A stretch of 64,000 bases of DNA from DASRJW01 sp964567755 (lineage in GTDB: Bacteria; Krumholzibacteriota; Krumholzibacteriia; G020349025): positions 1 to 64,000 of the forward strand of contig CAZMNW010000054.1 of assembly GCA_964567755.1 (NCBI GenBank). The letters are read 5' to 3'. The notes beneath the pieces are model-generated. The model was given only the letters and a program-made list of their open reading frames with translations. It ran no database searches and was not told the DNA's origin. Positions 17,659 to 25,089 of the stretch are shown in pieces; the first letter of the stretch is position 1; every line of letters begins with the position of its first letter. A program made the position numbers and the translations under genes.

Positions 17659-18666
17659 TCATCCAGAAGGTGGGTCCACCAGACATCGGACAAGGTGCAG
17701 AGGCCCCACGAAACGCTCCGGAGGGTCCTCCAGCTTGCAACGGTTCTCTCGCGCCGGACAACGATCGTAGAACGGGCAATAGGCTGGCAACCGTGTCGGG
17801 AGCGGTGCGGCTCCGGCCATGGCCTCCAGGCCCTGCCGTCGCCTCTCGAGCCGCGGCCGAGCCCGGAGCAGTGCCCGTGTATATGGGTGATGTGGGGCGT
17901 CGAAGACCCGACGCGTCGGGCCGATCTCCACGATCCGTCCGGCGTACATGACCGCGACTCGGGATGCGACTTGCGCCACCGCTGCGAGATCGTGGCTGAT
18001 CCACAACATGGCCATGCCCTGCTCGTGCTGGACCTCGGCCAAGAGCTCGCGCATCTGCGCCTGGATGGTGAGATCGAGTCCCGACGCAGCCTCGTCGGCA
18101 ATGAGGAGCTTGGGACCGCCCGCAAGAGCCATCGCCACCGCGACGCGCTGGCCCATCCCGCCCGAAAGCTGGTGCGCATACTGCCGGGCGACTCGCGCTG
18201 GATCCGGAAGGTGGACACGGCGCAACATCTCCACCGCCTCGCGACTCGCCACTCGGCGCGGGAGACGGCGATGCTCGCGCAACATTTCGGCAACCTGGGC
18301 ACCGACCGGCATCACTGGGTCGAACGTCCCGAGCGGTTCTTGGAAGACGAGCGCGATGTCGCGCCCGCGCACCTTGCGCAGCGCGTCCGGCGCCAACGCC
18401 AGCAGTTCCTGGCCTTCGAAGCGAACCGTCCCGCTCACCACGCGGCCCGGAGGTGGCACGAGCCCCAGGATCGAAAGCGCCGTCATCGTCTTGCCCGATC
18501 CCGACTCGCCGACCAGTCCCAATGTGTCGGCGCGAGAGAGCGTGAACGTCACACCGTCCAGCACACGCGCCGTGCCCTGCGCGGATTCGAACTGTGTGCG
18601 CAGGTCCTCGACCTGCAGGAGCGGTGGAGAGCGCAGGGGGGTCGCGGCTGCCGCAGGATCGCTCAT
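17659..18666 (-). CDS. oligopeptide/dipeptide ABC transporter ATP-binding protein (DppD/OppD type)
   Basis: 335 residues. Walker A GESGSGKT, signature LSGGMGQR, Walker B LLIADEAASGLD and the oligopeptide-family C-terminal Cys motif (YCPFYDRCP...RC) are present. In most relatives Walker B continues DEPTTALD; here the Pro is Ala (DEAASG), a small deviation beside the catalytic Glu. It overlaps the dppC-type permease by 4 bases. The usual second ATPase (DppF/OppF) is missing: the next gene is the TonB-receptor operon with its own promoter. It may act as a homodimer or borrow a partner from elsewhere. Confidence 0.92.
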   Translation of the reverse strand: MSDPAAAATPLRSPPLLQVEDLRTQFESAQGTARVLDGVTFTLSRADTLGLVGESGSGKTMTALSILGLVPPPGRVVSGTVRFEGQELLALAPDALRKVRGRDIALVFQEPLGTFDPVMPVGAQVAEMLREHRRLPRRVASREAVEMLRRVHLPDPARVARQYAHQLSGGMGQRVAVAMALAGGPKLLIADEAASGLDLTIQAQMRELLAEVQHEQGMAMLWISHDLAAVAQVASRVAVMYAGRIVEIGPTRRVFDAPHHPYTRALLRARPRLERRRQGLEAMAGAAPLPTRLPAYCPFYDRCPARENRCKLEDPPERFVGPLHLVRCLVDPPSG

Positions 18667-19508
18667 CCGTTGTTGCTCCGGTCAGCGGATTCGAGCCGCG
18701 CCAGACGCGGATCGAGCCAGTCCCGGAGCCCATCGCCCATGACATTGTGTGCGATGACGGTGCCGGTGATCAGGATCCCCGGAAACAAGGCGAGCCACCA
18801 CGCGCTGCGCCAAACGCCACGCGCCTCGTTCAACATCCCGCCCCAGCTCGCGTCCGGCACCTGCACGCCGAGACCGAGGAAGGACAACGCCGATTCGGCC
18901 AGGATCGTGTTCCCCAACATTAGGGTTGCTGCCACCACGATCGTCCCTGTGCATTGCGGCAACAAGTGTCGCCACAGCAAGCGCCGGATCGGCATGCCGA
19001 GAGCGCGCGCGGCAACGATGAACTCCTGGTCGCGCAGCCCCAGGACCTGGGCCCGCACCAGACGCGCCGTCGCCATCCAACCCGTCAAGCCCAACACCAC
19101 GGTCACAAGCCATGCCGACGGTCCCCAGAATGCGATGATCAGGAGCGCCAAGAACAAGCGCGGGAACGCGAGCAAGAGATCGACGAGGCGCATGGCGATG
19201 GCATCGACGACGCCACCGCCCCATCCCGCCACCAAACCGACCGCGGTGCCGATCGAGATCGCGAGCGCCACCGCCAGCCAGCCGACCGCGAGCGAAGATC
19301 GCGCCCCGAACAGCAGGCGCGACAACACGTCGCGCCCAATCTCGTCCGTGCCGAACCAATGGGCGCTTCCCGGCGGTACGAGCTCCATGCGTTCGAATGC
19401 GTTCGGGTCGTAGGGGCTGAGCAGCGGCGCAAAGAGCGCCGCGAGCCAAGCCAAGGCCACGATCGCACCGCCCACCCGCGCGGCGCGCTGGCCGAGAGAA
19501 ATCGGCAC
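18663..19508 (-). CDS. oligopeptide-type ABC transporter permease (DppC type)
   Basis: 281 residues with about six membrane helices. The N-terminal helix and the GTDEIGRDVLSRLLFGARSS segment are diagnostic of DppC/OppC, and the EAA loop (RALGMPIRRLLWRHLLPQ) that contacts the ATPase is intact. It starts 3 bases after the upstream permease stop and overlaps the ATPase start by 4 bases. Together with the other genes it would form an importer for a peptide, nickel or similar solute; the substrate cannot be told from sequence. Confidence 0.92.
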   Translation of the reverse strand: MPISLGQRAARVGGAIVALAWLAALFAPLLSPYDPNAFERMELVPPGSAHWFGTDEIGRDVLSRLLFGARSSLAVGWLAVALAISIGTAVGLVAGWGGGVVDAIAMRLVDLLLAFPRLFLALLIIAFWGPSAWLVTVVLGLTGWMATARLVRAQVLGLRDQEFIVAARALGMPIRRLLWRHLLPQCTGTIVVAATLMLGNTILAESALSFLGLGVQVPDASWGGMLNEARGVWRSAWWLALFPGILITGTVIAHNVMGDGLRDWLDPRLARLESADRSNNG

Positions 19509-19511
19509 TTC

Positions 19512-20483
19512 TCACGCCTCCAATCGAACGCGGGGATCGAGCCAGCACGTGAGCACGTCGGCGAGCAGCGAGCCGAGCACCGCCGTCCCGCCGGCGACGA
19601 ACGTCGTCGCCATGATCACCGGCACATCGCGTTGTCCGATCGCTTCGACGGTCAAACGTCCCAACCCCGGCCATGAAAACAAACTCTCGACCACCACCGC
19701 TCCCCCCAAAAGCGCCGGGATCGACCACCCGACCTGGGTCACCACGGGCAACAGCGCATTGCGCAATCCATGGCGCAAGACCACGATGCGGGGCCGCAGT
19801 CCGCGTGCATGCGCCGCGCGCACGAAATCCTGCGACAAGACGTCCAGCATTCCCGCGCGCATGAATCGAAATGTCGATGCGGCCCCGCCGACGCCGAGGA
19901 CGATCATGGGCAGCAGCAAGTGCCGAAGCCCGTCCCAGAGACGCGCGTGCCAGACGAGGCGGTGTGCATCGAGGCTGTGCACGGAACCTGCGGGCAACCA
20001 GCCGAGCTGCCAGGAAAACAACAACAACAGCAACAGCCCCAGCCAGAACGACGGGATCGAATACAAGAACATTGCACCCAGACCCAAGCCGACATCGGTG
20101 CGGCGGCCATGGTGGAGCGCCGCCAAGACCCCGAGCGTGACGCCCAGCACCAGGCGCAGACCGAGCGCCGCCAAGGCCAAGCGCAGCGTGTGGGGCAGCG
20201 CCTCGAGAACGACGGACCGAACATCTTGACGGCGCGCGATGCTGGCGCCGAAATCGAACTCGAGGAGGAAGCTGCGTAACCAGCGCAGGTACTGCACGGG
20301 CACCGGTTGGTCGAGCCCGAGCTGCCGGCGCAACGTCGCAATCGTCGCCGCGTCGGTCTCTGCCTGCACGTAGCTCTGCAATGGATCGCCGGGGGCCGCA
20401 TGAACGACGAAAAAAACCAGGGTCAGAAGCCCCACGATCAACAGCGCGGAGGCGATGAGTCGGCGGGCCAAGAAAACGAGCAT
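19512..20483 (-). CDS. oligopeptide-type ABC transporter permease (DppB type)
   Basis: 323 residues. N-terminal LARRLIASALLIVGLLTLVF and FVVHAAPGDPLQSY are the DppB/OppB signature; the EAA loop ARGLRPRIVVLRHGLRNALL and the final WSIPALLGGAVVVESLFSWPG block are intact. About six membrane helices. It follows the binding-protein gene by 46 bases and leads into the DppC-type gene by 3 bases. Confidence 0.92.
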   Translation of the reverse strand: MLVFLARRLIASALLIVGLLTLVFFVVHAAPGDPLQSYVQAETDAATIATLRRQLGLDQPVPVQYLRWLRSFLLEFDFGASIARRQDVRSVVLEALPHTLRLALAALGLRLVLGVTLGVLAALHHGRRTDVGLGLGAMFLYSIPSFWLGLLLLLLFSWQLGWLPAGSVHSLDAHRLVWHARLWDGLRHLLLPMIVLGVGGAASTFRFMRAGMLDVLSQDFVRAAHARGLRPRIVVLRHGLRNALLPVVTQVGWSIPALLGGAVVVESLFSWPGLGRLTVEAIGQRDVPVIMATTFVAGGTAVLGSLLADVLTCWLDPRVRLEA

Positions 20484-20529
20484 GATCCCACTATGCGGGC
20501 CGCTTCGCCGCCGAGCAAGCCCATGGCCG

Positions 20530-22128
20530 CTATTCGTCGCTGCCTGGGCGGTGAGGCACCCACCACTCCGGCAGATTCCAGAATGTCGAAAGCACCGTCG
20601 GCCGCGCTCCCTGCACGCGCTGCGACAGCACCGCGAAGCGCGGATCCTGAAACAGAAACAGATACGGCTGTTCGGCGTAAACCTGTCGCTGCAAGGCTTG
20701 CAACCATTCCATCTCGGATGGACCTGGCTGGTCGAGACGCAGCCGGCTCAGGATGCTGTCCACCGCCTGGCTGCGGAAGCCGCCGTAGTTGAAACGGTCG
20801 GTGGCCTCCGAGTGCCACACCGACTCGAGCTGGCTTCCGAGGTGTGGAAACCACTTGCCGAGATAGGCCTCGAACTCGCCGCGCGCGAGTCTGGCGTAGA
20901 GCTCGTCCTCGGGCAGGAGGCGGACGCTGACTTGGATTCCGAGCGGCCGCAGCTGGGCGGCAACGGCGGCCGCAGTGTCGCGTCGCAGCACATCCTCTTC
21001 GGGCGCGAGCAGATGAAAGGCCAGGTGCACGCCGCCGCGCTCGCGCACCCCATCGCCGTCCTGGTCGCGCCAACCAGCACGCTCGAGTCGCCTCTCGGCC
21101 GCTTCGACATCGGGCACGAGGATCGCGGTCGTGTCCGCGACCCCGAGCGCGGGAACGAGTGGCCCGCGCGCCGGATCCCCTTGCCCGAAGGTGAGCTCGC
21201 GCACGAGACGTTCGACGTCCGTGCCGCCGGCGATGGCACGACGCACCTCGAGATCGGCGAATCGCGCGTCGCGCAGGTTCCACCCCACGTACAGATACGA
21301 AGCGCCGACGAAAGCCAGCACGCGGGCGCCGCGCACCCGGCGCACGGACACGAGCTCCGCCTGTCCGAGATCATCGATGACGTCGATGTCGCCGTTGCGG
21401 AACTTGGCCACCGCCTCCGCCATCGACAACGACAGCACTTCGACGCGTTCGAGCCGAGCCGGCGGCCATCCCGAACTCGGATTGCGCGCCAGCACCAACT
21501 GGCTCGGAGTGGACTCGACGACGGCGAATGGCCCGCACGCGAGCGGCTTGCGCGTCACCGGCCACTCGCTGAGCGATCGCGGATCGGGCTCAGGCCCGAG
21601 GACGTGCGCCGGCAGTGGGGCCAGCAGTGCATCGCGCCAGCGCTGGCGCGAAAACTCCAAGAGATCGAAGTACAAGGTCGTGTCGTCGACGGCCACCACG
21701 TCGCGCACCAAACCGAAACGCGAGCGCTCGTGTCCGGGCGCCCCCGGGTGCAGCATGACGCGCGCCGTGAGGACGAAATCGCGCGCGGTGACGCGCGTGC
21801 CGTCTTGCCAGAACACCGGTCGCAGTCGGAAAAGCAACCCCGGCTGCAGCAGGCTCGGGGATCGCGCCATGAGCCATTGGATATCGCCTTGTTCGGTCAC
21901 GCGTCCGAGCGGCGGCGTCACGTGCTGCATGAACTGCGCCGTCACAGGCTCCACGCTGCGCACCGGGGTGAGGAAATCCAATGGCATCGGCACGGCAATG
22001 CGCAGCGTGCCGCCGTCTTCGGGCACGTCCGGCACCGGCTTGGACTCGCCGCATCCGAGGAGCAGTGGCAGCGTCACGACGCTGGCGATGCCCCACTGCT
22101 TGGCCTGCGATTGTTTCGCGCGTCGGAT
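20530..22128 (-). CDS. extracellular solute-binding lipoprotein, family 5 (apparent ATC start)
   Basis: A periplasmic peptide/nickel-type binding protein (SBP family 5): TLRIAVPMPLDFLTPVR start, PFAVVESTPSQLVLARNP and YVGWNLRDARFADLEVRRAI segments are typical. The only GTG start (22077) leaves a signal of nine residues before lipobox LLLGC. Seventeen codons upstream, in frame, ATC at 22128 gives a textbook lipoprotein signal (RRAKQSQAKQWGIASVVTLP) and has GAGG 6 bases upstream; no ATG, GTG or TTG exists between it and the in-frame stop. I therefore give 532 residues from ATC, with GTG 22077 as the conservative alternative. An extended -10 at 22157-22165 would place the mRNA start near 22150. 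Confidence 0.87.
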   Translation of the reverse strand: MRRAKQSQAKQWGIASVVTLPLLLGCGESKPVPDVPEDGGTLRIAVPMPLDFLTPVRSVEPVTAQFMQHVTPPLGRVTEQGDIQWLMARSPSLLQPGLLFRLRPVFWQDGTRVTARDFVLTARVMLHPGAPGHERSRFGLVRDVVAVDDTTLYFDLLEFSRQRWRDALLAPLPAHVLGPEPDPRSLSEWPVTRKPLACGPFAVVESTPSQLVLARNPSSGWPPARLERVEVLSLSMAEAVAKFRNGDIDVIDDLGQAELVSVRRVRGARVLAFVGASYLYVGWNLRDARFADLEVRRAIAGGTDVERLVRELTFGQGDPARGPLVPALGVADTTAILVPDVEAAERRLERAGWRDQDGDGVRERGGVHLAFHLLAPEEDVLRRDTAAAVAAQLRPLGIQVSVRLLPEDELYARLARGEFEAYLGKWFPHLGSQLESVWHSEATDRFNYGGFRSQAVDSILSRLRLDQPGPSEMEWLQALQRQVYAEQPYLFLFQDPRFAVLSQRVQGARPTVLSTFWNLPEWWVPHRPGSDE

Positions 22129-22156
22129 GCGACACCTCGGCGGTTCGTGTCAGCGC

Positions 22157-22165
22157 ATGCTATCA
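22157..22165 (-). promoter_or_regulatory. extended -10 promoter for the solute-binding protein operon
   Basis: Minus strand TGA-TAGCAT: an extended -10 (TGn plus 4 of 6 consensus bases). Predicted start is near 22150, giving a ~22-base leader that contains GAGG before the ATC codon at 22128. No good -35 was seen. Confidence 0.45.
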
Positions 22166-22187
22166 CGACGCCCAATTGCGGCGGACC

Positions 22188-22196
22188 TGCTACGAT
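22188..22196 (+). promoter_or_regulatory. extended -10 promoter giving leaderless lipM mRNA
   Basis: TGC-TACGAT on the plus strand. Seven bases past the -10 is exactly the A of the lipM ATG at 22203, and no ribosome-binding site exists upstream of that ATG, so the mRNA is predicted to be leaderless. No clear -35. Confidence 0.45.
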
Positions 22197-22202
22197 AGAC
22201 GC

Positions 22203-22982
22203 ATGTCCATCACGCCCCACCGTGCCCTGCATTTGCTCCTCGAACCCAACGGCAGCGGCGCCATGCACATGCGCCGCGACGCAGCACTGCTGGCATCGCA
22301 CACCGACGACGACCCGGTGCGGTTACGTTTGTACAGCTGGCGGCCACCCGCCATCTCCCTCGGGCACATGCAACGAGCCGCGCAGGTACTCGATCTCGCG
22401 GCGTGCGCGGCCAAGGGGGTGGACGTGGTGCAGCGCCCGACGGGCGGTCGCGCCGTGTTGCATTGGCAGGAGATCACATACGCCGTCGTGGCTTCGCTGC
22501 GTGACGAGCGCTTCGGCAGCCGGCTCGCCGACGCCCACCGCGTGATCGGTGAGTGCCTGGCGGTGGGATTGGACACGCTCGGAATCGAAGTCGAGTTCTC
22601 GCGTCCATCCCACGCCGCCGTGCTCGGCCAGAGCACGGCGCCGTGCTTTGCGTCCGCGGGGCGCTGCGAAGTATTGGTGGGCGGACGGAAGCTCGTCGGC
22701 AGCGCGCAGCGCCGCAACGCGCGCGCCTTCCTCCAGCACGGCTCACTGCTCGTCGGCCCGGCGCACGAGCGCCTGGTGGAGTTCCTGCGCGCGCCGAATG
22801 CGAGAGCCACCGCCGAGACCGGCGCCCGGCTGCGCGCCACGACCGTGACCTTGGAACAGTTGCTCGGGCACCAGCCCGATTTCGCCACGCTCGCCGACGC
22901 CCTGATAAGCGGCTTTCGCCACCGCCTGCAGGCCGGGATCAGTCGGACTGGCCGATCCGTTCGCCGTACTCTTCGGCGGTGA
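22203..22982 (+). CDS. lipM: LipM-type octanoyltransferase (biotin/lipoate protein ligase family)
   Basis: 259 residues. The fold is that of BPL/LplA/LipB enzymes: RPTGGRAVLHWQEITYAV (78-95) is the ligand-binding motif, and GRKLVGSAQRR carries the conserved Lys163. PCFASAGRCEVLV places a Cys at 148 in the position of the LipM catalytic Cys, which LplA ligases lack, so octanoyl transfer from ACP rather than ATP-dependent ligation is favoured. The facing gene is gcvH, the natural first acceptor of LipM in Bacillus, which supports the call. The last 44 bases overlap the 3' end of gcvH on the opposite strand. Confidence 0.8.
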   Translation: MSITPHRALHLLLEPNGSGAMHMRRDAALLASHTDDDPVRLRLYSWRPPAISLGHMQRAAQVLDLAACAAKGVDVVQRPTGGRAVLHWQEITYAVVASLRDERFGSRLADAHRVIGECLAVGLDTLGIEVEFSRPSHAAVLGQSTAPCFASAGRCEVLVGGRKLVGSAQRRNARAFLQHGSLLVGPAHERLVEFLRAPNARATAETGARLRATTVTLEQLLGHQPDFATLADALISGFRHRLQAGISRTGRSVRRTLRR

Positions 22983-23331
22983 GCAAGCGCTCGAGCTCGC
23001 GCGGATCGTGCAGTCGCACTTTCACCAACCACCCATCGTCGTAGGGGCTGTCGTTGATCAGCATCGGCGCGTCGACGAGCTGGTTGTTGACGGCGACGAC
23101 TTCACCGGACACGGGTGCGAACAGATCGCTCACCGTCTTCACCGCCTCGATGGAACCGAACGACTCCATCTGCAGCAACTTGTCACCCTCCTGCGGCAGC
23201 TCGACGAAGACGATGTCCCCGAGCTCCCCCTGGGCGAAATCGCTGATGCCGATGGTCGCCATGCCGTCTTCCTCCAGACTGACCCACTCGTGCTCCTGCG
23301 TGTAGCGTAGGTGACGCGGGATGTACGGCAT
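22939..23331 (-). CDS. gcvH: glycine cleavage system H protein
   Basis: 130 residues, standard length. It shuttles the aminomethyl group of glycine on a lipoyl-lysine; Lys65 in ESFGSIEAVKTVSDL is the lipoylation site. The HEWV start and SPYDDGWLVKV end are typical. It follows gcvT by 66 bases on the same strand. Its 3' end overlaps the convergent lipM gene by 44 bases, so the protein and its modifying enzyme are encoded on opposite strands of the same DNA. gcvP is not in the window. Confidence 0.97.
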   Translation of the reverse strand: MPYIPRHLRYTQEHEWVSLEEDGMATIGISDFAQGELGDIVFVELPQEGDKLLQMESFGSIEAVKTVSDLFAPVSGEVVAVNNQLVDAPMLINDSPYDDGWLVKVRLHDPRELERLLTAEEYGERIGQSD

Positions 23332-23397
23332 GTGCGTCTTCCTCCATCTCGGGTCTCGAACCTGCGCCGGCCGCGTGACGCGACCTGCGACGCGATC

Positions 23398-24513
23398 TCA
23401 TGCGTTCGCTTGCGAGGCACGGAAAGGCAGCGGCACGCGACGCGCAGGCACCTCGCGCCCGCGCACGAAGACGTGGAGCAGAGCTCCGGCCGCGGCGCGT
23501 TGCACGAGGGCCAAAGCCAAGCTGCGGCCGAGCGTCGGCGCGAAGGTGCCGCTCGTCACCACGCCGACGGCGCGCCCGCCGGCGCGGACCTCGAAGCCGT
23601 GCCGGGCGATGACGCGTTCTTCCATCTCGAGTCCGATCAGCAGCCGCGGCACGCCTTGCTGCCGCTCTAGGGCCAGTGCCTCGCGGCCGATGAATCTCGC
23701 CTTGCTCATTTTCACCGTCCAGGCCAGTCCCGCTTCCAAGGGGCTCTTGTCTTCCGCCAATTCGTTGCCGTACAGGCAAAACCCGACTTCGAAGCGCAGC
23801 GTGTCGCGCGCCCCGAGCCCGGCCGGACCGAGGCCGAGGGCGCCGCCCTCGGCGCAGAGATCGTCCCAGAGATCGGCGGCGAGACGGGGCCGCAGATAGA
23901 TTTCGTAGCCAGCCTCCCCGGTGTAACCGGTGCGTGACACGCACAACACGTCGCCCGCACCGGGCACGAAATGATAGTACGACAGTGCGCCGAGGCGCTC
24001 CGAGAGCGTCGCGAGCACGCGCGACCGGCGGAGGATGTCGGCGCTGCGCGGTCCTTGCAGCGCCAGCAATGCCACGTCGTCGCTGCCATCTTCCAGCTCC
24101 GTTCCGGGCTGCGAGTGCTGGCGAGACCAATCGAGGATCTTGGCCGTGTTGGCGGCATTCGTCACCATCATGAAACGCGCCGCGTCCATGCGGTAGACGA
24201 GCACGTCGTCGCGCACGCCCCCCGCGTCGTTGCAGAGCGGCGTGTAGAGCACCTGGCCGTCGGCGAGCGCCCCGACATCGTTGGTGGCCAAGTTGTCCAG
24301 AGTCCCGAGCGCTCCCGGGCCGCTGAAGAACAACTCCCCCATGTGGCTGACGTCGAACAAACCGGCGGCGCTGCGCACCCGTTCGTGCTCCTTGATCAAG
24401 CCGTCGTACTGCACCGGCATCGACCAGCCGGAGAAGTCGACCATCCGTGCCCCGAGCTGCACGTGACGCGCGTGCAAGGGCGTGTGCCGCGTGGCCTGCG
24501 TGGCGTCGGAAAT
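23398..24513 (-). CDS. gcvT: glycine cleavage system aminomethyltransferase T (apparent ATT start)
   Basis: T protein: takes the aminomethyl group from GcvH to make methylene-tetrahydrofolate and ammonia. TPLHARHVQLGARMVDFSGW at the N-terminus, MPVQYDG, SHMGE and the later KSPLEAGLAWTVK are diagnostic. Conserved sequence begins a few residues after an ATT codon at 24513, which has GGGAG 7 bases upstream; ATG/GTG/TTG are absent nearby, and the first in-frame ATGs lie over 50 codons upstream in Arg-rich sequence without family character. From ATT the length is 371, close to E. coli GcvT. A TATGAT -10 at 24568-24573 lies between those distant ATGs and the ATT, arguing for the short form. Confidence 0.93.
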   Translation of the reverse strand: MSDATQATRHTPLHARHVQLGARMVDFSGWSMPVQYDGLIKEHERVRSAAGLFDVSHMGELFFSGPGALGTLDNLATNDVGALADGQVLYTPLCNDAGGVRDDVLVYRMDAARFMMVTNAANTAKILDWSRQHSQPGTELEDGSDDVALLALQGPRSADILRRSRVLATLSERLGALSYYHFVPGAGDVLCVSRTGYTGEAGYEIYLRPRLAADLWDDLCAEGGALGLGPAGLGARDTLRFEVGFCLYGNELAEDKSPLEAGLAWTVKMSKARFIGREALALERQQGVPRLLIGLEMEERVIARHGFEVRAGGRAVGVVTSGTFAPTLGRSLALALVQRAAAGALLHVFVRGREVPARRVPLPFRASQANA

Positions 24514-24567
24514 GGCTGGACTCCCTGGGCGTCGCGTCGAACGCGGACACAGCGCAGTGCGGGGCGC

Positions 24568-24573
24568 ATCATA
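24568..24573 (-). promoter_or_regulatory. -10 element for gcvT-gcvH
   Basis: Minus strand TATGAT (5 of 6 consensus). Predicted start near 24561, about 48 bases before the ATT start of gcvT. The -35 region is poor. Confidence 0.4.
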
Positions 24574-25035
24574 GCGGCTCGCCTGCGGCCGTGGAAGCTC
24601 TCGGGTCAAGAAGAACCGAAGAGGGTGCGACGTTCCTCGCGACATCCTGTCGCGCCTCGAAGGCCCTCCCCCCAACGCCATGGTCCATTTTGTCGCAACC
24701 GGGTCGGCGCGCTGGCGCATGACTGCGGCCGATGCGCCTTGCGTTTCTCTAATTCATTCATTGACGCGCACTTGGTGCACGGGAAAAAGCGCGGCGCATG
24801 CCGGGCGCGCACGGCATCGATCTGGCTATGTCGACAGTGGCGCCGCGCTGCGCGCGGTTTCCATCTCGTCCGCGTCGGCAACACGACGCGCGGGAAACTT
24901 GGGGGACGAACAATCTTGCGTGCGGTGCCGGGCCCGTCGCGAAAGCGGGGGCGGGACGCGGCGACGCTCGGCCCGCCGCACGCAACTTGAACTCCGCCGG
25001 CCAGAGATTCTTCCCCACCAAGCCCGCAGCTCGGG

Positions 25036-25044
25036 TGCTAGACT
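25036..25044 (+). promoter_or_regulatory. extended -10 promoter for the ATP-grasp/nfuA pair
   Basis: TGC-TAGACT on the plus strand. Predicted start near 25051, leaving a 39-base leader with GAGG before GTG 25090. No clear -35. Confidence 0.45.
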
Positions 25045-25089
25045 CGCAGGCTCAGGACCGCTTTGCAGCGGCTGTTTGCGAGGTGCCTG

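Larger units (their letters stand above)
24514..25089. other. 576-base divergent intergenic region between gcvT and the ATP-grasp gene
   Basis: No gene, tRNA or glycine riboswitch was recognised. It holds a gcvT -10 candidate (TATGAT, minus, 24568-24573), a 7-bp hairpin with a 3-base loop at 24638-24654 (CGCGACA-tcc-TGTCGCG), an AT-rich patch with ATTC repeats at 24751-24765, and an extended -10 for the ATP-grasp gene (25036-25044). Confidence 0.5.

Noticed and set aside
24514..24720. Glycine riboswitch before gcvT
   Set aside because: None of the conserved glycine-aptamer core was found, and the region between the likely mRNA start and the start codon is only about 48 bases.
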